This document shows positions 1-11,489 of a DNA stretch of 64,000 nt, one piece after another. The DNA lies in contig OX359245.1 of assembly GCA_947179485.1 (NCBI GenBank), positions 79,719,067 through 79,783,066 on the forward strand, written 5' to 3'. Position 1 is the stretch's first letter, and every line of letters begins with the position of its first letter. Source of the stretch: Allacma fusca. Taxonomy: Eukaryota; Arthropoda; Collembola; Symphypleona; Sminthuridae. The notes below the pieces were generated by a model. The model made no database searches, was not told the DNA's origin, and saw only the letters and a list, made by a program, of their open reading frames with translations. A program made the translations under genes and the position numbers.

Positions 1-879
1 ATTCGTATTCAAGCCCCTTCCCGTCCGTGGTTTGGTTAATCATGGCGTCGTGGTTTATACATACAACCTAGTTAGTGTTTTGCTTAGCAAGTGCTCAACC
101 GTCCAGATGGATTTGTTCTTGATTAAAACCGAAATGGCCTACGGGGAATTTCAATAGATGATAAAGGGTATATTTCGTGGTAAAAATACATTGAGTAGCA
201 TTCAATTACTTCTTTTCCATCGGATGTGCACCGTTTTGCTTTTAGTTAAAAACTGTATCAAACCTGTTTTGTTTTTATTCCAAAATCCATCGGGACAGTT
301 ATTTATTATAGGCAAATTTATTTTCAACGGAAATTACAATCAATTGAAACAACTTTCTTTCTTTCGTTGAAATATATTTGTAATGGAAATTAACATTATG
401 CGCAATAAGATGAAAAATTGAATCTTTTAGGAACACATGGGTCTTCAAAATTGGTGTGTTAAATCCCGTATAAAATTTGGAATTGAAAGTACAATTTAAA
501 TTTTACGTCATTTTCATATCGAGACTAACTGGATTTTCCAACGAATGGCGAAGCAGAGTCAAGTCAAGAGCAACTACGGAAAGTACTGAGATACGGAAAA
601 CCGTTTGACAAAAAAATTCAACTTATTCAAGATGGGTTTACGTGAAACATGTACCTCCCATGTTATATAAATGCATTTTAAAATTCCCAGTTTTAAATTT
701 CGGGACAAATTAACTTGGCGTCATTTTTAATTAAAAACTACGTTACGTGTGACTTAAAGTAGTACCCAAGGTTTGAGAAAACTAGTTTTGATGAAATTAC
801 TTGTAAACGAGCAGTGAAAATTTCAATGGGTGGTGATGGTGAATTACATGATACATTTATTTTGTATCAAAAAAGCGTG
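1..879. other. Unassigned AT-rich DNA
   Basis: I see no convincing coding region, RNA gene or repeat border here. The one open frame (158-370, plus) has a low-complexity, Phe/Leu-rich composition that is expected by chance in AT-rich DNA. Confidence 0.5.
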
Positions 880-1098
880 TAACGGGTGTTGGAACGAAGA
901 TGTTCCCGGTTCCCGACGGGAACACAAATACCTTCATCAAGCTTGAACCCGTTCCCAAACCCGGTCCCGTTCCCAAAATCCCGGGTCTGCTGACAAGGTT
1001 CCTGAACCTGGTCCCAAAGATTTTGGGAACATTAATTTGACACCCGAACTCGAACCCGTTCCCAATCCCGAACCCACCTCCCGGGTGTACACCGATTC
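880..1098. repeat. Short GC-rich degenerate repeat (GGGAAC/GTTCCC)
   Basis: A block rich in GTTCCC and GGGAAC words stands out from the AT-rich surroundings. It is partly self-complementary. A similar but shorter block lies at 53270-53350. It resembles the low-complexity body of small hAT-type MITEs elsewhere in the window, but I could not define terminal repeats or a target duplication. Confidence 0.4.
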
Positions 1099-1119
1099 CA
1101 AAAGTAGCTTTTAAGCCAA

Positions 1120-2530
1120 ATCATACTGAGAAATCATCATAATTTTTAACAAGAGGGTTATGATGCTAGACCGTTTATGTGAGAACCAAATGAATCCCAA
1201 TAAAATTTACTACAAGCTCAGTGCTTTGGATTTTTTGCCACTAGCACTGTCAGGATTGCCTAAACAAAATATCTTGGCAAAAATTCCTCATGCTTCTTTT
1301 TAAAACGTTTAAAAAGCTTTGTACATTCCACCTGTCTGTTTTTTGTAAACAACCATTCTCACGGCGAGACATTGCTTTGGGTTGTATACGCATAGTGTTT
1401 ATAATATTGAGACCAAATATGAATGGTCTACAAAAAAAAGCAGCCCAAATTAGTAAAATATAAATCTGGGACTAGTTGAGCTTCGACGCGGTCCCAAGGA
1501 ATTCTGAGTTATAGGGCTTTCTATTTGCATCGAAGGCACTGGTCCTGTATTAAGTGGGCAACTTTTCCTCAACTAATTCAGTTACCCCTCCCGACGAGTC
1601 TATTAAAGCGGATTTAATGGTCCCTTTGAATCCCCACATTTTACCGCCTGTGTCCTACTCATTTGCTTGCATATACATAAATCCTTCCGAGATTTAACAT
1701 GATTAATGTCATTCTGAGGAACGAAACGTGCAAACGCCTTACAAAGGTACGTATATAAATTGTCCGTTTCAACATTGTAATTGAGATTGTCCATTTTTTA
1801 CTTTTCAAATTTATAAGTTTATAATAAATTATTGTATTTTTGGAGTTTCTTCTGTTTTTGTCCTTCCCATCGGGATTTATGCGTGAAAAATGTGTGAATT
1901 GTTAAAAAACAGACTCTTGCAAAAGCTGAACACCGCTAGTAAAAATGATGAAACGTGGATTGGAAATCTAAACCGGAATTTCTTGTGGGGAATACATAAA
2001 AAAATTCAGCACCGGCGTGTCCTACTGTGGAACGTTTAGGTCGCAAATATTTGCACACACTGTATGCGCAGCTCAAAAAAAATTAACAACAGCGAAGTGT
2101 TTCTCTGAAGTCGCTTTACACAAGAAGTTTTGTGCGAGACACTTAAATGATCTTTTATTTGTTTTATATTTCACGTACTACTGAATACAAAGTTTCTCAG
2201 TGCTTTTGAATAATTTTAAAACGGCCAGGACTTTTATGATAAAACGATAGCAACCAAAATTTCACTTCCTCAGTTATTTCACGATTATTGGATTTCAAGC
2301 AGAAAGTCTACGGCCTTGTCCTTTTCAGTACACCTTCAGATATGACAGATCCCTCCCTAACTGTGACTTCTACTGCTGAGGATTTTCGAAACTTCCTGAG
2401 ATTACAACTAAAAATGAAAACACCTTCCAACTGCACAGAGGACTGAAAGCCACACAAATGAAAATTAATTAACTGATTTTGAAATTTGCCACCCAATAAA
2501 AACGTTCTTGAAAGTTTGAAGCGCTCAAGA
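1120..2530 (+). repeat. Interspersed repeat R, copy 1
   Basis: This stretch aligns by eye with 14633-16305, 30340-31130 and 59760-60125. Shared landmarks are CACCGGCGTGTCCTACTG (near 2010, 15600 and, variant, 59840), ACGGCCAGGACTTT (near 2223 and 60050) and CACCCAATAAAAACGTTC (near 2490 and 16265). It is followed by repeat S in copies 1, 2 and 4, so R and S may be two parts of one larger element. No protein is encoded. Confidence 0.65.
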
Positions 2531-2679
2531 CTCTAAATCCACCCTGTACTTTGCATAGTGGTTGGAACAATTCAATTCAGAATTGGAAATGGTGTAATCC
2601 CTTGAGTTGTATTTCGATTCGATTTGTGGTATTGAACTGAATTGAATCATACCGTGTGAATTGCAATTCAAACTATTCA

Positions 2680-4320
2680 TTAAAACCGCTTCGGCTGCGA
2701 ACGGTTACTTTTTCTTTGTATATTCAAAGTCCAAACACTGCGTATTCCACAACGTTTGTTATTTTAGCGTAGCTTTTTCTATACTTTTAAATCGAGATTT
2801 GAACTAACATTAGGTACTGGATCAAGTGTGGCTTTGCAAGTTCAAGGTCAAGTTCACTTTAGAAATGGAATATTCGATGGGAGAATTGGGGGAAAAAGAA
2901 GGCTGGAGCATTTTTTACACTCGAGCTCGCGCAGATTCCACTTATTTGACATTGTGTAAATAAATGTAGATCTGACTTGGCTTAAAATGTCTTCACTTTG
3001 GGATTCTGTGATTCGCAAAGAAGGCGTCTCATTCACAACTCAAGCCCTGTACATTTCCCCGTATTATTTAATCCGTTTTCATGTACAAGGTCACCGTAAA
3101 AACGCATCCCTTTTATTCTGCACCCCATTCCACCAGCCTATATTTCTCCATCTGTCCAAAATCTCCAGTAAGCAATCCAACATAAAAAGAAAAAAATATT
3201 TTTCTCACAAGTAAACTATTTTAGCTTCACAGAATTATTTTCGTCGTTTCTTTGAAATTCTTTAATTTTTAGGTCAAGTTTGATTTCAAGGTAGAGTTCA
3301 AGTGTGGTTTCAAGTTTAGCATGATGTTTGGATTTGAGTTCGAGATCAAGTTTGGAATGAAATTTGTTGTGAAGTTTGAGATGAAATATATGATCAGGTT
3401 TGAGGTGAAGTTGGGGATCAAGCTTAAGATTTTAATTCAAGTTTGCGATTTAAGTTTGAGATTTAAATTCAAGTTTGCGATTTAAGTTTGAGATTTAAAT
3501 TCAAGTTTGCGATTTAAGTTTGAGATTTAAATTCAAGTTAGAGATTTAAATTCAAGTTTGAGATTTAAATTCAAGTTTGAGATTTAAATTCAAGTTTGAG
3601 ATTTAAATTCAAGTTTGAGATTTAAATTCAAGTTTGAGATTTAAATTCAAGTTTGAGATTTAAATTCAAGTTTGCGATTTAAGTTTGAGATTTAAATTCA
3701 AGTTTGCGATTTAAGTTTGAGATTTAAATTCAAGTTTGAGATTTAAATTCAAGTTTGAGATTTAAATTCAAGTTTGAGATTTAAATTCAAGTTTGAGATT
3801 TAAATTCAAGTTTGAGATTTAAATTCAAGTTTGAGATTTAAACTCTAGTTTGACAATTAAATTCAAGCTTGGGATTATAAACTGAAGTTTGAGATTTAAA
3901 CTCTAGTTTGAGGTTTAAACTCAAATTTGAAATTTAAATTCAAGTTCGCGGTTTCAATTCCACTATGAGATTCAAATTCAAATTTGAGTTGTAAATTGAA
4001 GTTTAAGATGTAAATTCAAGTGGGAGACAAGGTTTAAGATTTGTATGCAAGTTTTGTTTTTATTAAACGTCGTGTTTTTATTGGGTTTTTATTACTTAAC
4101 TATGCTGAGCTCATGCTGGAGTGATTTCGGGCGAATGTTAAGTCATGTCAGGTGTAGGTAAAGTGCGGTTAAAACATTTTATTTATCTCTTATCTGGGCA
4201 ATAGGCAATGGAATGATATAGGACCCCCTGTATATTCCACAACTAGAATATTCTTCGTTTCAGGTGAATTACAGGAAGGACGGGAGCGCGTGTCCTTTAC
4301 AACTTAATCACCGAATTTAA
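2680..4320 (+). repeat. Interspersed repeat S, copy 1
   Basis: The unit has a conserved left part (about 2790-3240, with words such as CATCAGCCCATAT and CTCACAAGTAAAC in its relatives), then a variable 19-bp minisatellite. A conserved right part follows, containing TTTTATTACTTAACTGTGCT and CCCTGTATATTCCAC. Other copies lie at 18713-21175, 26900-28640, 60130-63025 and 63026-63660. A unique body with an internal minisatellite recalls Helitron-like INE-1 elements, but no Helitron ends were shown. Confidence 0.65.
3434..3905 (+). repeat. 19-bp minisatellite inside repeat S copy 1
   Basis: Tandem units of TTCAAGTTTGAGATTTAAA run about 25 times with single-base variants (TTTGCGATTTAAG) that recur as higher-order pairs. 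Flanks decay into degenerate units out to about 4030. Confidence 0.9.
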
Positions 4321-4389
4321 TCCCAAACATTTTCCCACAAATTCCATAATAACTCAAGATTTTTTTATATCATTCGATCTAATATCATT

Positions 4390-4560
4390 TACAAGGTCAC
4401 CACGTTAACACAACTCTTGTATTCAGCCCCATATTTCTCCATCTCTCCAAAATATCCCGCGAACAACCCAACACACCACAGAAACCCGTTTCTCCTCACA
4501 AGTTGACCATTTCCAAATCACAGATTTTTGACAGAGTACAAGTTTTACCCAAAATTCAAA
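4390..4560 (+). repeat. Fragment of the left part of repeat S
   Basis: The order of words (CCCCATATTTCTCCATCT, AACAACCCAACA, CTCACAAGTTGACC) matches the left part of S copies. It has no minisatellite after it. The minus-strand open frames over 4423-4811 are chance frames in this fragment and its AT-rich flank. Confidence 0.55.
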
Positions 4561-6453
4561 TTCAAATGTGGCTTCCAGCTTAGCTTCAAGTTGGTTGCGA
4601 ATTTTGGAGAAATCGATGGATAATTTTTGGGAAATTGGTAACAAATCTTGGGTAAATTCTTAAAATTTTGTGAAAATTTATGAAATAAATAAGAACAATT
4701 TACAGAAAATATTCTGAAAATGGTTTGCAAATTTTGATGACACTGGGAAATGCTCCCAAAAAATAATTTGACACAATTGGTGAAAAGTTTTAAAAAACAT
4801 TTTTCATTCAATTTTTTTACAGTATTTTAAATTGATTGATGATGTTTGCAAAGATTAGGGAAATATTTCGACAAAGCTACGGTGGAAATTTCAATGAAAG
4901 TTGCTGATCAAAAGTTGGTCAATCAAAGAAAAGATTAGTGAATTGAGGGTTGAGTTTAAAGTTAAATTAAATTAATAATTTTAGGAAGTGATTTACAGTG
5001 GAATATGCAAGGTTTTATTTTACGCTTTACTCGTCACTTTTGCTCACCCACTAATTAATTTAGCATTGTGTGAAAACTGAGGATTTTTGAAGGAGTTTTT
5101 GAATTGACTGAGGAAGAGCTGACAGGGACTGGAAATGTGACAAAAGGAAAGGTCGTTCGAATGTATCGGAGTAGAACAAATTTCCAAGGATCTGAAACAA
5201 AATTTGCTACAAACAAGGCGATTTAAATGTGTTTATTATTTGTGTTATTTTCTGTAGACTGGGTCGAGGAAATTGTTTAAAAATTTGAGACGCCACACAA
5301 TTTCTCACTGACGTGTGCCCGCCCCAAAATGTGAATCGACATTCGGCCTCCATAAATTATTTCTTCTGCGCAAATTTCTCTTCGGAATATTTTTGTGTCA
5401 TGAATTAATTCTTAGAGAATCCATGTGGCTGGAGCTACAGTATTCCCAAATTGATCCTGCAACAAAAACTTCTACAAATTATCCCACTGATATTACCAAA
5501 TTGAGGAGTTTTGTTTCTCTTCCTGCAAAAATCACATCTTTCAATGTTGACGTCGACTAATGCCCTACGAAGTGTAGATTAGAAAAGTTGCATTAATCCC
5601 ATTTATCAGATGCAGTTAATAATATTCAAGAGTTCAATATCCGGTGTGGTATTTCCCAGATTTCCTCCCAAAACAGTACCCACAATCAGAATACGGGTAG
5701 CAGAAATAGATTTTATCCACAAGGAGCGGCTGCCTGGCTTAAAAAGCTTTTATGATTACAAGTAACCCTCGCCCAATGCCCACTCCGGATCGAAATGAAA
5801 TTTTGAGTGAGCCTGGCTCAATGTCCCAGCGAGACCAAAAGTTTGGAACTGTGTCGGAAATTGATGTCATTAAATTCAAGAGCATGAAGCGAAGTTGAGA
5901 TTCGTTTATATTAATGACATTACAAAGTATTGTTATCAGTGAAAAAAATTTTGAATTACTTTTTAGACATATGCAGTTTGTAAAACATTCTATGCACTTT
6001 TATGGGAGTCATTGTACGAATCCCTTTGTTAAGAAATGGTTACATATTCTGCAAATGCAGAGATAAGCGCTGAGCGCATTCATAACCTAAAGCAAAGTGT
6101 GGGAAACGAGTGCTTTTAAGCCCGACACATTTCTTGTCTTTTCATGTTTTTCAATTTATTGAATAATCCCCGAAGAAGTGAAGCATATTTTCCAGATTTT
6201 TCAAAACTTTCAAAAAAAGAGAAATTTTCTAAACAATGGTTTTAAGATTCGTAGATCAATTTTGGAACTTTGAAAATATTTAACCAAAATTTTTGCAACG
6301 TTAGCAAGAATACATTTCTAATTTTTAGAACAATTTACAAATGGAGAGAACCATCGAACATTATATCACATAACACCAAACAAAATGTACTACATCTGGT
6401 GTCAGATTCCGAATAAATGTCATTAGCTGACTCAGATTTGATGATTTCCATGA
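4561..6453. other. Unassigned DNA up to the assembly gap
   Basis: No repeat family or gene is recognised. A plus-strand frame at 5315-5560 is listed separately with low confidence. Confidence 0.4.
5315..5560 (+). CDS. Possible small ORF or exon, unknown
   Basis: An 81-codon frame ends at a TAA near 5560. Its second half (from about residue 40) is less biased than chance frames nearby, with polar residues and few Phe/Lys runs. I recognise no domain. No paired exon, splice partner or promoter was found, so it may be a chance frame or a remnant of a gene. Confidence 0.15.
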   Translation: MPAPKCESTFGLHKLFLLRKFLFGIFLCHELILRESMWLELQYSQIDPATKTSTNYPTDITKLRSFVSLPAKITSFNVDVD

Positions 6454-6653
6454 NNNNNNNNNNNNNNNNNNNNNNNNNNNNNNNNNNNNNNNNNNNNNNN
6501 NNNNNNNNNNNNNNNNNNNNNNNNNNNNNNNNNNNNNNNNNNNNNNNNNNNNNNNNNNNNNNNNNNNNNNNNNNNNNNNNNNNNNNNNNNNNNNNNNNNN
6601 NNNNNNNNNNNNNNNNNNNNNNNNNNNNNNNNNNNNNNNNNNNNNNNNNNNNN
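6454..6653. other. Assembly gap, 200 N
   Basis: Exactly 200 unspecified bases. Frames running through it are meaningless. The gap falls at the left edge of repeat Z copy 1, which suggests that a repeat array stopped the assembly. Confidence 0.99.
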
Positions 6654-6689
6654 ATTTCGACCCAAATTTTGGTTTCAGATCACAAGAGT

Positions 6690-7390
6690 GGTTTCGTTCG
6701 TAAAAGTGCAATAGCAGCAGAACTTAGGAATTGGCTGGAATTAACATTGAGTTGAATAGGAACTTTCTCAAAATATTACATTGTGTGGCATAGGACGTGG
6801 TCAAAAAAATAAAATTGTGTACAAAAGAAATATCCAGATGAAATGCAAGATTGTTAATTGCGTAAAACAAAGTCGATTGAAATTAAAATCGTAATTTTCA
6901 TTTTACTTTTATTCGAAAACTGTATCGAGAAAATGTATACAATATTAGGTTGAATGAAAACTGCATCTAGACAACTTTGTTTCTACCGACACTGCAAGTA
7001 AAATATTTTTTAAATAAAACCCCAGAGATGTTTTTGTTTTTAACCTGAATTCCGTCGAGACAACTTTGCTTAGAATCGAGAGAGAGAGAAGCTGCATCGA
7101 AATAATTTTGTTTTGAATCGAAATTGCATCAAAACAAATCCAATTATTTCGAAATAACATCGATGCAATCGATATAAACCGTCCACTAATTTCTTTTATC
7201 TTGGAATGTGGAAGAGCCCGAACCCACAACAAGTTCATCGGGCAGTAAATTTCGCCGGGACCTGATGAACAGCGAAATAGAGAATCTCCAAACGCTCCGT
7301 CCGCTTCCCCCGTCCACCTGAAAGAATATTTCCCATCTACAACTCTGGACACTCGTCCGGGCAGCCAGTTATTTTCAGGAATTTAAGAAT
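6690..7390 (-). repeat. Interspersed repeat Z, copy 1
   Basis: It aligns by eye with 25480-26790. Shared words include GTGCAATAGCAGCAGAA, ACATTGTGTGGCATAGG, CAGAGATGTTTTTGTTTTTA and CAGCCAGTTATTTTC (variant CAGTCAGTTATTTTC). Copy 1 has only two or three of the GAATCGAA-type units that are amplified in copy 2. The 135-residue minus-strand frame at 6945-7352 lies in this repeat and is probably not a gene. Confidence 0.65.
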
Positions 7391-7707
7391 GCAAAAAATT
7401 AAAAATTGATAAAAATAATTGATAATTAATAATATAAACAACAGCATTTTCAAAAATTAAAACAAGTTATTTCGAAGGATGTCAAAATAATATTGAGTAG
7501 AATATATTTCGAAAGAACAAGATCATGCTGAGTAGTATAAAATTTTTAAGAAGGCGGTTTTATGATGGGAGATTTCAGAAGTAGGAAAAAGTATGAAATT
7601 GGGTAAATAAAAATAATTTAAAACTTTGTTGGTTAAAATGAATTTACCACGGTCAGCATTAAGGGTGAAAATATCGTTGATTTTGAAATCCTCGTTCAGT
7701 ATTTTGT
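7391..7707 (+). repeat. Right end of a repeat S-like copy, left flank of the Merlin element
   Basis: The last 100 bases (about 7610-7716) follow the same order as 20905-20975 and 28530-28610: AATATCGTTGATTTTGAAA, a short spacer, then TTTTGTAAAAATGCG. Read across the transposon, the pre-insertion sequence is close to GGAAAAAATGCGAGAAGATA at 20960, so the element jumped into an S copy. Confidence 0.5.
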
Positions 7708-7716
7708 AAAAATGCG
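7708..7716 (+). repeat. Target-site duplication, left (AAAAATGCG)
   Basis: The 9-mer AAAAATGCG directly precedes the left terminal repeat and is repeated exactly at 14624-14632 after the right one. Nine bases fits the 8-9 bp duplications of Merlin elements. Confidence 0.9.
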
Positions 7717-8513
7717 GGTTGGATTTAAGCAAGAAGGGTGCAAGTTAATTCCATATGAATCCTCAGTGTTACAGTTACATATGTATCCTCTGTGAGTGGG
7801 AATCATATGTATCCTCTCCAAGGAAAATCCATATGTATCCTCCGTGAGTGGGAATCATATGTATCCTCTCCAAGGAAAATCCATATGTATCCTCCGTGAG
7901 TGCAATGTATATGTATCCTCTCCAAGGAAAATCCATATGTATCCTCCGTGAGTGCAATGTATATGTGTCCTCCGTGTGAGAGTCATCTCATACATTGTTT
8001 TTCAATGTCAAGTTCATGTCTCCTCTCAATGACTAACTCATACATTCCTCTCAATGTCCCAAGAACGAATTCTTCTTAATTCGTGGGCAAAGCATTCCTT
8101 TAAAAAATGGACGACAGTACTGCTGTATAAAATTGTCCAACGATTTCATGACAGTTAAAAAGCCTCAAGCTACGCTGACTCAACCAATAACAGACCTTGT
8201 TTATTTCTAAAACGTTTCATTAGTGCCCCATAGAATCAAGCTACATAGATCCAACCAATGAAACGCTTGATTTCATGGCAGCTAAAAAGCCTCAAGCTAT
8301 ACGCTGACTCAACCAATAACAGACCTCCTTGTTTATTTCTAAAACGTTTCATTACTTCCCCATAGAATCAAGCTACATAGATCCAACCAATGAAACGCTT
8401 CTGGAAAACGTTTCGTTCTTTGCTCATTATTTCAGTCCCCACTTCAGTCATTTCATGCTCAGCTCTACTCGCTAAAGCATTCACTTAAAATTGATCGGAA
8501 ATATTTCACTCAA
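7717..8513 (+). repeat. Left terminal inverted repeat of the Merlin element
   Basis: This arm of about 0.8 kb is the inverse of 13776-14623. Its outer part is a tandem run with the word CATATGTATCCTC about every 20-35 bases. The inner part carries two tandem units of about 130 bp, each with CAACCAAT motifs. The similarity stops within a few bases of 8513, just before the transposase. The two arms differ in the number of outer tandem units. Confidence 0.9.
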
Positions 8514-8592
8514 GTTTTAATTGCAAAACAAATAATTCCCCCCGACTTATTTCTGTGACCGGTCCTTTATACAGCAAGGAACTAGTTTATAT
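8160..8592 (+). promoter_or_regulatory. Probable promoter region of the transposase
   Basis: Two tandem units hold four CCAAT boxes (two CAACCAATAACAG, two CAACCAATGAAACG), and a TATA-like TTTATATAAG lies at about 8585-8594. The TATA sits only about 15 bases before the first ATG (8604). Transcription would therefore start past it, and the Met at 8664 (codon 21) is a better candidate start. The CCAAT part is duplicated in the right arm. Confidence 0.4.
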
Positions 8593-8603
8593 AAGCCTAA
8601 TAA

Positions 8604-9654
8604 ATGGCTTTCCCACGGTTTCTTCTAACTCCAAATGTTAATTTATTTACGTTTGCCCTGGCCATGCCAGATGAACAGACAGCGCTTGAAGCTGCATATG
8701 ATTTGGGATTGATTCCACGTGAAGCCCCAAACTGTCCGCAATGCTTGTTTGCAATGACTCGCGAAGCAGCTCCAACTTTTAAACTAAGGTTTAGATGGCG
8801 GTGTTGTCGAAGGACCTGTAGTAGACCCACCATAAACCCTTTGAAAGGCACTTTCTTTGAAAGAGTTAAACTGCCATTTCTTACCACTTTTAAATTAATC
8901 GTGTGCTGGTTTTTGGACATTCGGGTCACACATGCGTATTTGCATTGTGAGGTTGGCCAATCTACGGCTGTAGATTTTTATAATTTTTGTCGTGAGGTGT
9001 GTGATGTGACACATTGTCACGACGAGGATCAAATTGGTGGACCCGGAGATGTGGTTGAAGTTGATGAGAGTCATCTTTTCACTCCTAAATACCACCGCGG
9101 AAGAGAAATGAGGAGAGCTTTGTGGGTTTTTGGCGGTATAAGTCGCGTTACACGAAAACGATTTGTAGTCCAAATTCCTGACAAAAGAAGACGCATTTTG
9201 TGGCCACTAATGCTGAATCATGCGACAAGATTCCTTCATAATGTCAGACGGTCACAGATCCTACACTGGATGTGACATTCTTGGGTTCACTGGTCACGAG
9301 GCTGTCATTCATAGCCATGAATTTGTAAGAAGAAGGAGAGCTATAGTTCCAAATGGTCACCCAAGTTTAGGGGAAGTCTTGCCGGGTGTTCGAGTCAAAG
9401 TGCATGACAATACATTGGAACGAAGTTGGCGAGTTTTGAAATCGCACTTAAAGACATGTCGATCGGTAGACATGGTTGATGGGTACATTGCAGAGTACTT
9501 GTATACATACAACACTCTGTCAGAAATTCCTAATACACGCAGAAACGTTGGTAGACGGCTGCAACGTTTTTTAAACGATATTCGCAGGGTATATCCCGGG
9601 CATTCTGCAAATCCAATATTAATTGAGGAATGTGAATGCGATGCCTGTGCATAA
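8604..9654 (+). CDS. ISXO2/IS1016-like DDE transposase, frameshifted
   Basis: The protein would cut and join the ends of the Merlin element. A zinc ribbon near residues 43-75 (CPQC, then a RWRCCRRTC block) precedes a GTFFER motif. It is followed by the catalytic core with VVEVDES (first Asp), then ISRVTRKRFVV. In a second frame come IMSDGHRSY (second Asp) and HDNTLERSWRVLKSH, the usual end of the ISXO2-like domain. The first frame runs 8604-9275 and the second 9220-9654. The switch must fall near 9210-9235, after LWPLM. The joint length (about 350 residues) is normal for Merlin. The frame break could be a mutation, an assembly error, or less likely a programmed shift. Start at 8604 or 8664 is open. 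Confidence 0.85.
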
Positions 9655-9676
9655 ATGTCTCACTAACCAATAATAT

Positions 9677-10415
9677 TATTTTTCAAATTCAGCACAATGA
9701 ACTCCGTTTAAAGTTTATATTTCAAGTATCATTTCAAGTATAAATTTCAACTATCATTTAAAGTATGAATTACCAGTTTCAATTTAAAGTATTAATTTCC
9801 AGTTTCAGTGTCAAGTATGAATTACCAGTTTCAATTTCAAATATTAATTACCAGTTGTAATTTCAAGTAATAATATCAAGTAATAATATCAAGTAATAAT
9901 TTCAAGTAATAATTTCAAGTAATAATTTCAAGTAATAATTTCAAGTTTCAATTTAAAGTATCATTTCCAGTATCATAACAAGTATAACAAGTATTTTTTA
10001 AAGTTTCAATTTCAAGTAATAATTTCAAGTAATAATTTCAGGTATCATTTCAAGTATTAATTTCAAGCAATAATTTAAAGTATCATTTAAAGTATGAATT
10101 ACCAGTTTCAATTTCAAGTATTAATTTCAAGTAATAATTTCAAGTAGTAATTTCAAGTTTTAATTTCAAGCATCATTTCCAGTATCATTTCAAGTATCAT
10201 TTCAAGTATTTTTTAAAGTTTCAATTTCAAGTATCATTTAATATTTTAAATTCAAGTATCACTTAAAGTATCATTTCAAGTTTCAATTTCAAGTAATAAT
10301 TTCAAGTAATAATTTCAGGAATCATTTCAAGTATTAATTTCAAGTATTAATTTCAAGTATCATTTCAAGTATTAATTTCAAGTATGATTTTAAATGTGAT
10401 TTCAAGTTAAAACGT
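9677..10415 (+). repeat. Internal AT-rich minisatellite array, left (plus orientation)
   Basis: Units of about 13 bases, TTTCAAGTAATAA and TTTCAAGTATCAT, are tandemly arranged, with interspersed ATTACCAGTTTCAATTT variants. The same words occur in reverse complement at 11490-12705, so the array pair forms an inner inverted repeat of the Merlin element. Confidence 0.9.
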
Positions 10416-10700
10416 ATTTCTTATTCAAGTCTAGTCAGCCGATTGGGAATTAGATGCGGGTTTAATTTTTCGTGACCCTACGGTATTGAAATTTAAAACC
10501 AACCTCAACATTTGTACTGATAAATACTTCCAAAAATAAGAATCGGTAACACTCAAATACCGATTTATTCGAATACTTAATGCTAATTTAATTCAAATAC
10601 TTTAATCAAGATAAAACAATGCCAAAAAGCACATATATTCTCACAATGTGTCATTTACGAACAAATCAAATCACGTTTCAAGTATGCAAATGCATAGAGA

Positions 10701-11198
10701 CAGTCAAACCTCTTTATAGTCACATCGCAGGGGACTAGCTATAAAAGATGACTATAGAGAATATTGGCTACTGAATAGTCAACTAGTTGACTATTCGGAT
10801 TCATGGATCTTTTTTTTTCGAAAATATTTTGTGTACAAATGCACGAAATGGATATAAGAGGAGTTGAGGACTACAGTGGACAAAAAATGACACATGCTAT
10901 GTATCATTTTACCATAAAAATACTTGTACATACATGGTGTGCATTAAATGTAATTCATTAATTTAGAAATGTAGATGGCAGGTCGGTTAGATTTTTCAAA
11001 ATTATGTGACTATATGGAGAGTTCATATTCCTCGCGACTGAAAATGTGCCGGACAATAGAGGTTGTGACTATTGGGAAGTTGACTATTGGGAAATTATTT
11101 AACATTAGGATATATGGAAGGATTGCCGGGACAGAATTATTTTATGACTATAAAGAGAAGTTGCATATAGCAGAAATTACTATAAGGAGCTTTGACTG
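10701..11198. mobile_element. Nested pogo/Tc1-like MITE
   Basis: The ends read CAGTCAAACCTCTTTATAG on the left and, on the other strand, CAGTCAAAGCTCCTTATAG on the right. This is a near-perfect inverted pair of the CAGTnnAACCTC type common to pogo/Tigger-like elements. Sub-terminal words such as GACTATAGAGAA and GACTATAAAGAGAA recur inside. A TA follows the right end, but the left flank is GA, so the expected TA duplication is not intact. No transposase is encoded. Confidence 0.6.
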
Positions 11199-11489
11199 TA
11201 TTCACATCTGCACACTTCAGTTGGCACGGCTGCAAGCATACACCATAGGGAAAATGGAACGAAACGTTTTATTACAATTATTCCAATTTCCCTGGATATC
11301 CCGATTTGCAGCTGATGTAAACCCAACCGGCTCATTTGATTTATTAAACCAAGAAGGTACTATAACAAAAATCATGAAATTCCTTTGCAGAGAAGAATAC
11401 CGTTTTCAAAATACTAATTGCGATACCAATAAACAAGACAAATTAAATCCCGTTGTTATTATAAATCGGCTAACAAGACTTGAATAATA

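Noticed and set aside
6361..6755. Open frames across the N gap
   Set aside because: Unknown bases hide any stop; the flanks are repeat Z.
10975..11487. 170-residue plus-strand frame in the Merlin centre
   Set aside because: It begins inside the nested MITE and runs out into the flanking DNA. No domain is visible and its start depends on the insertion.
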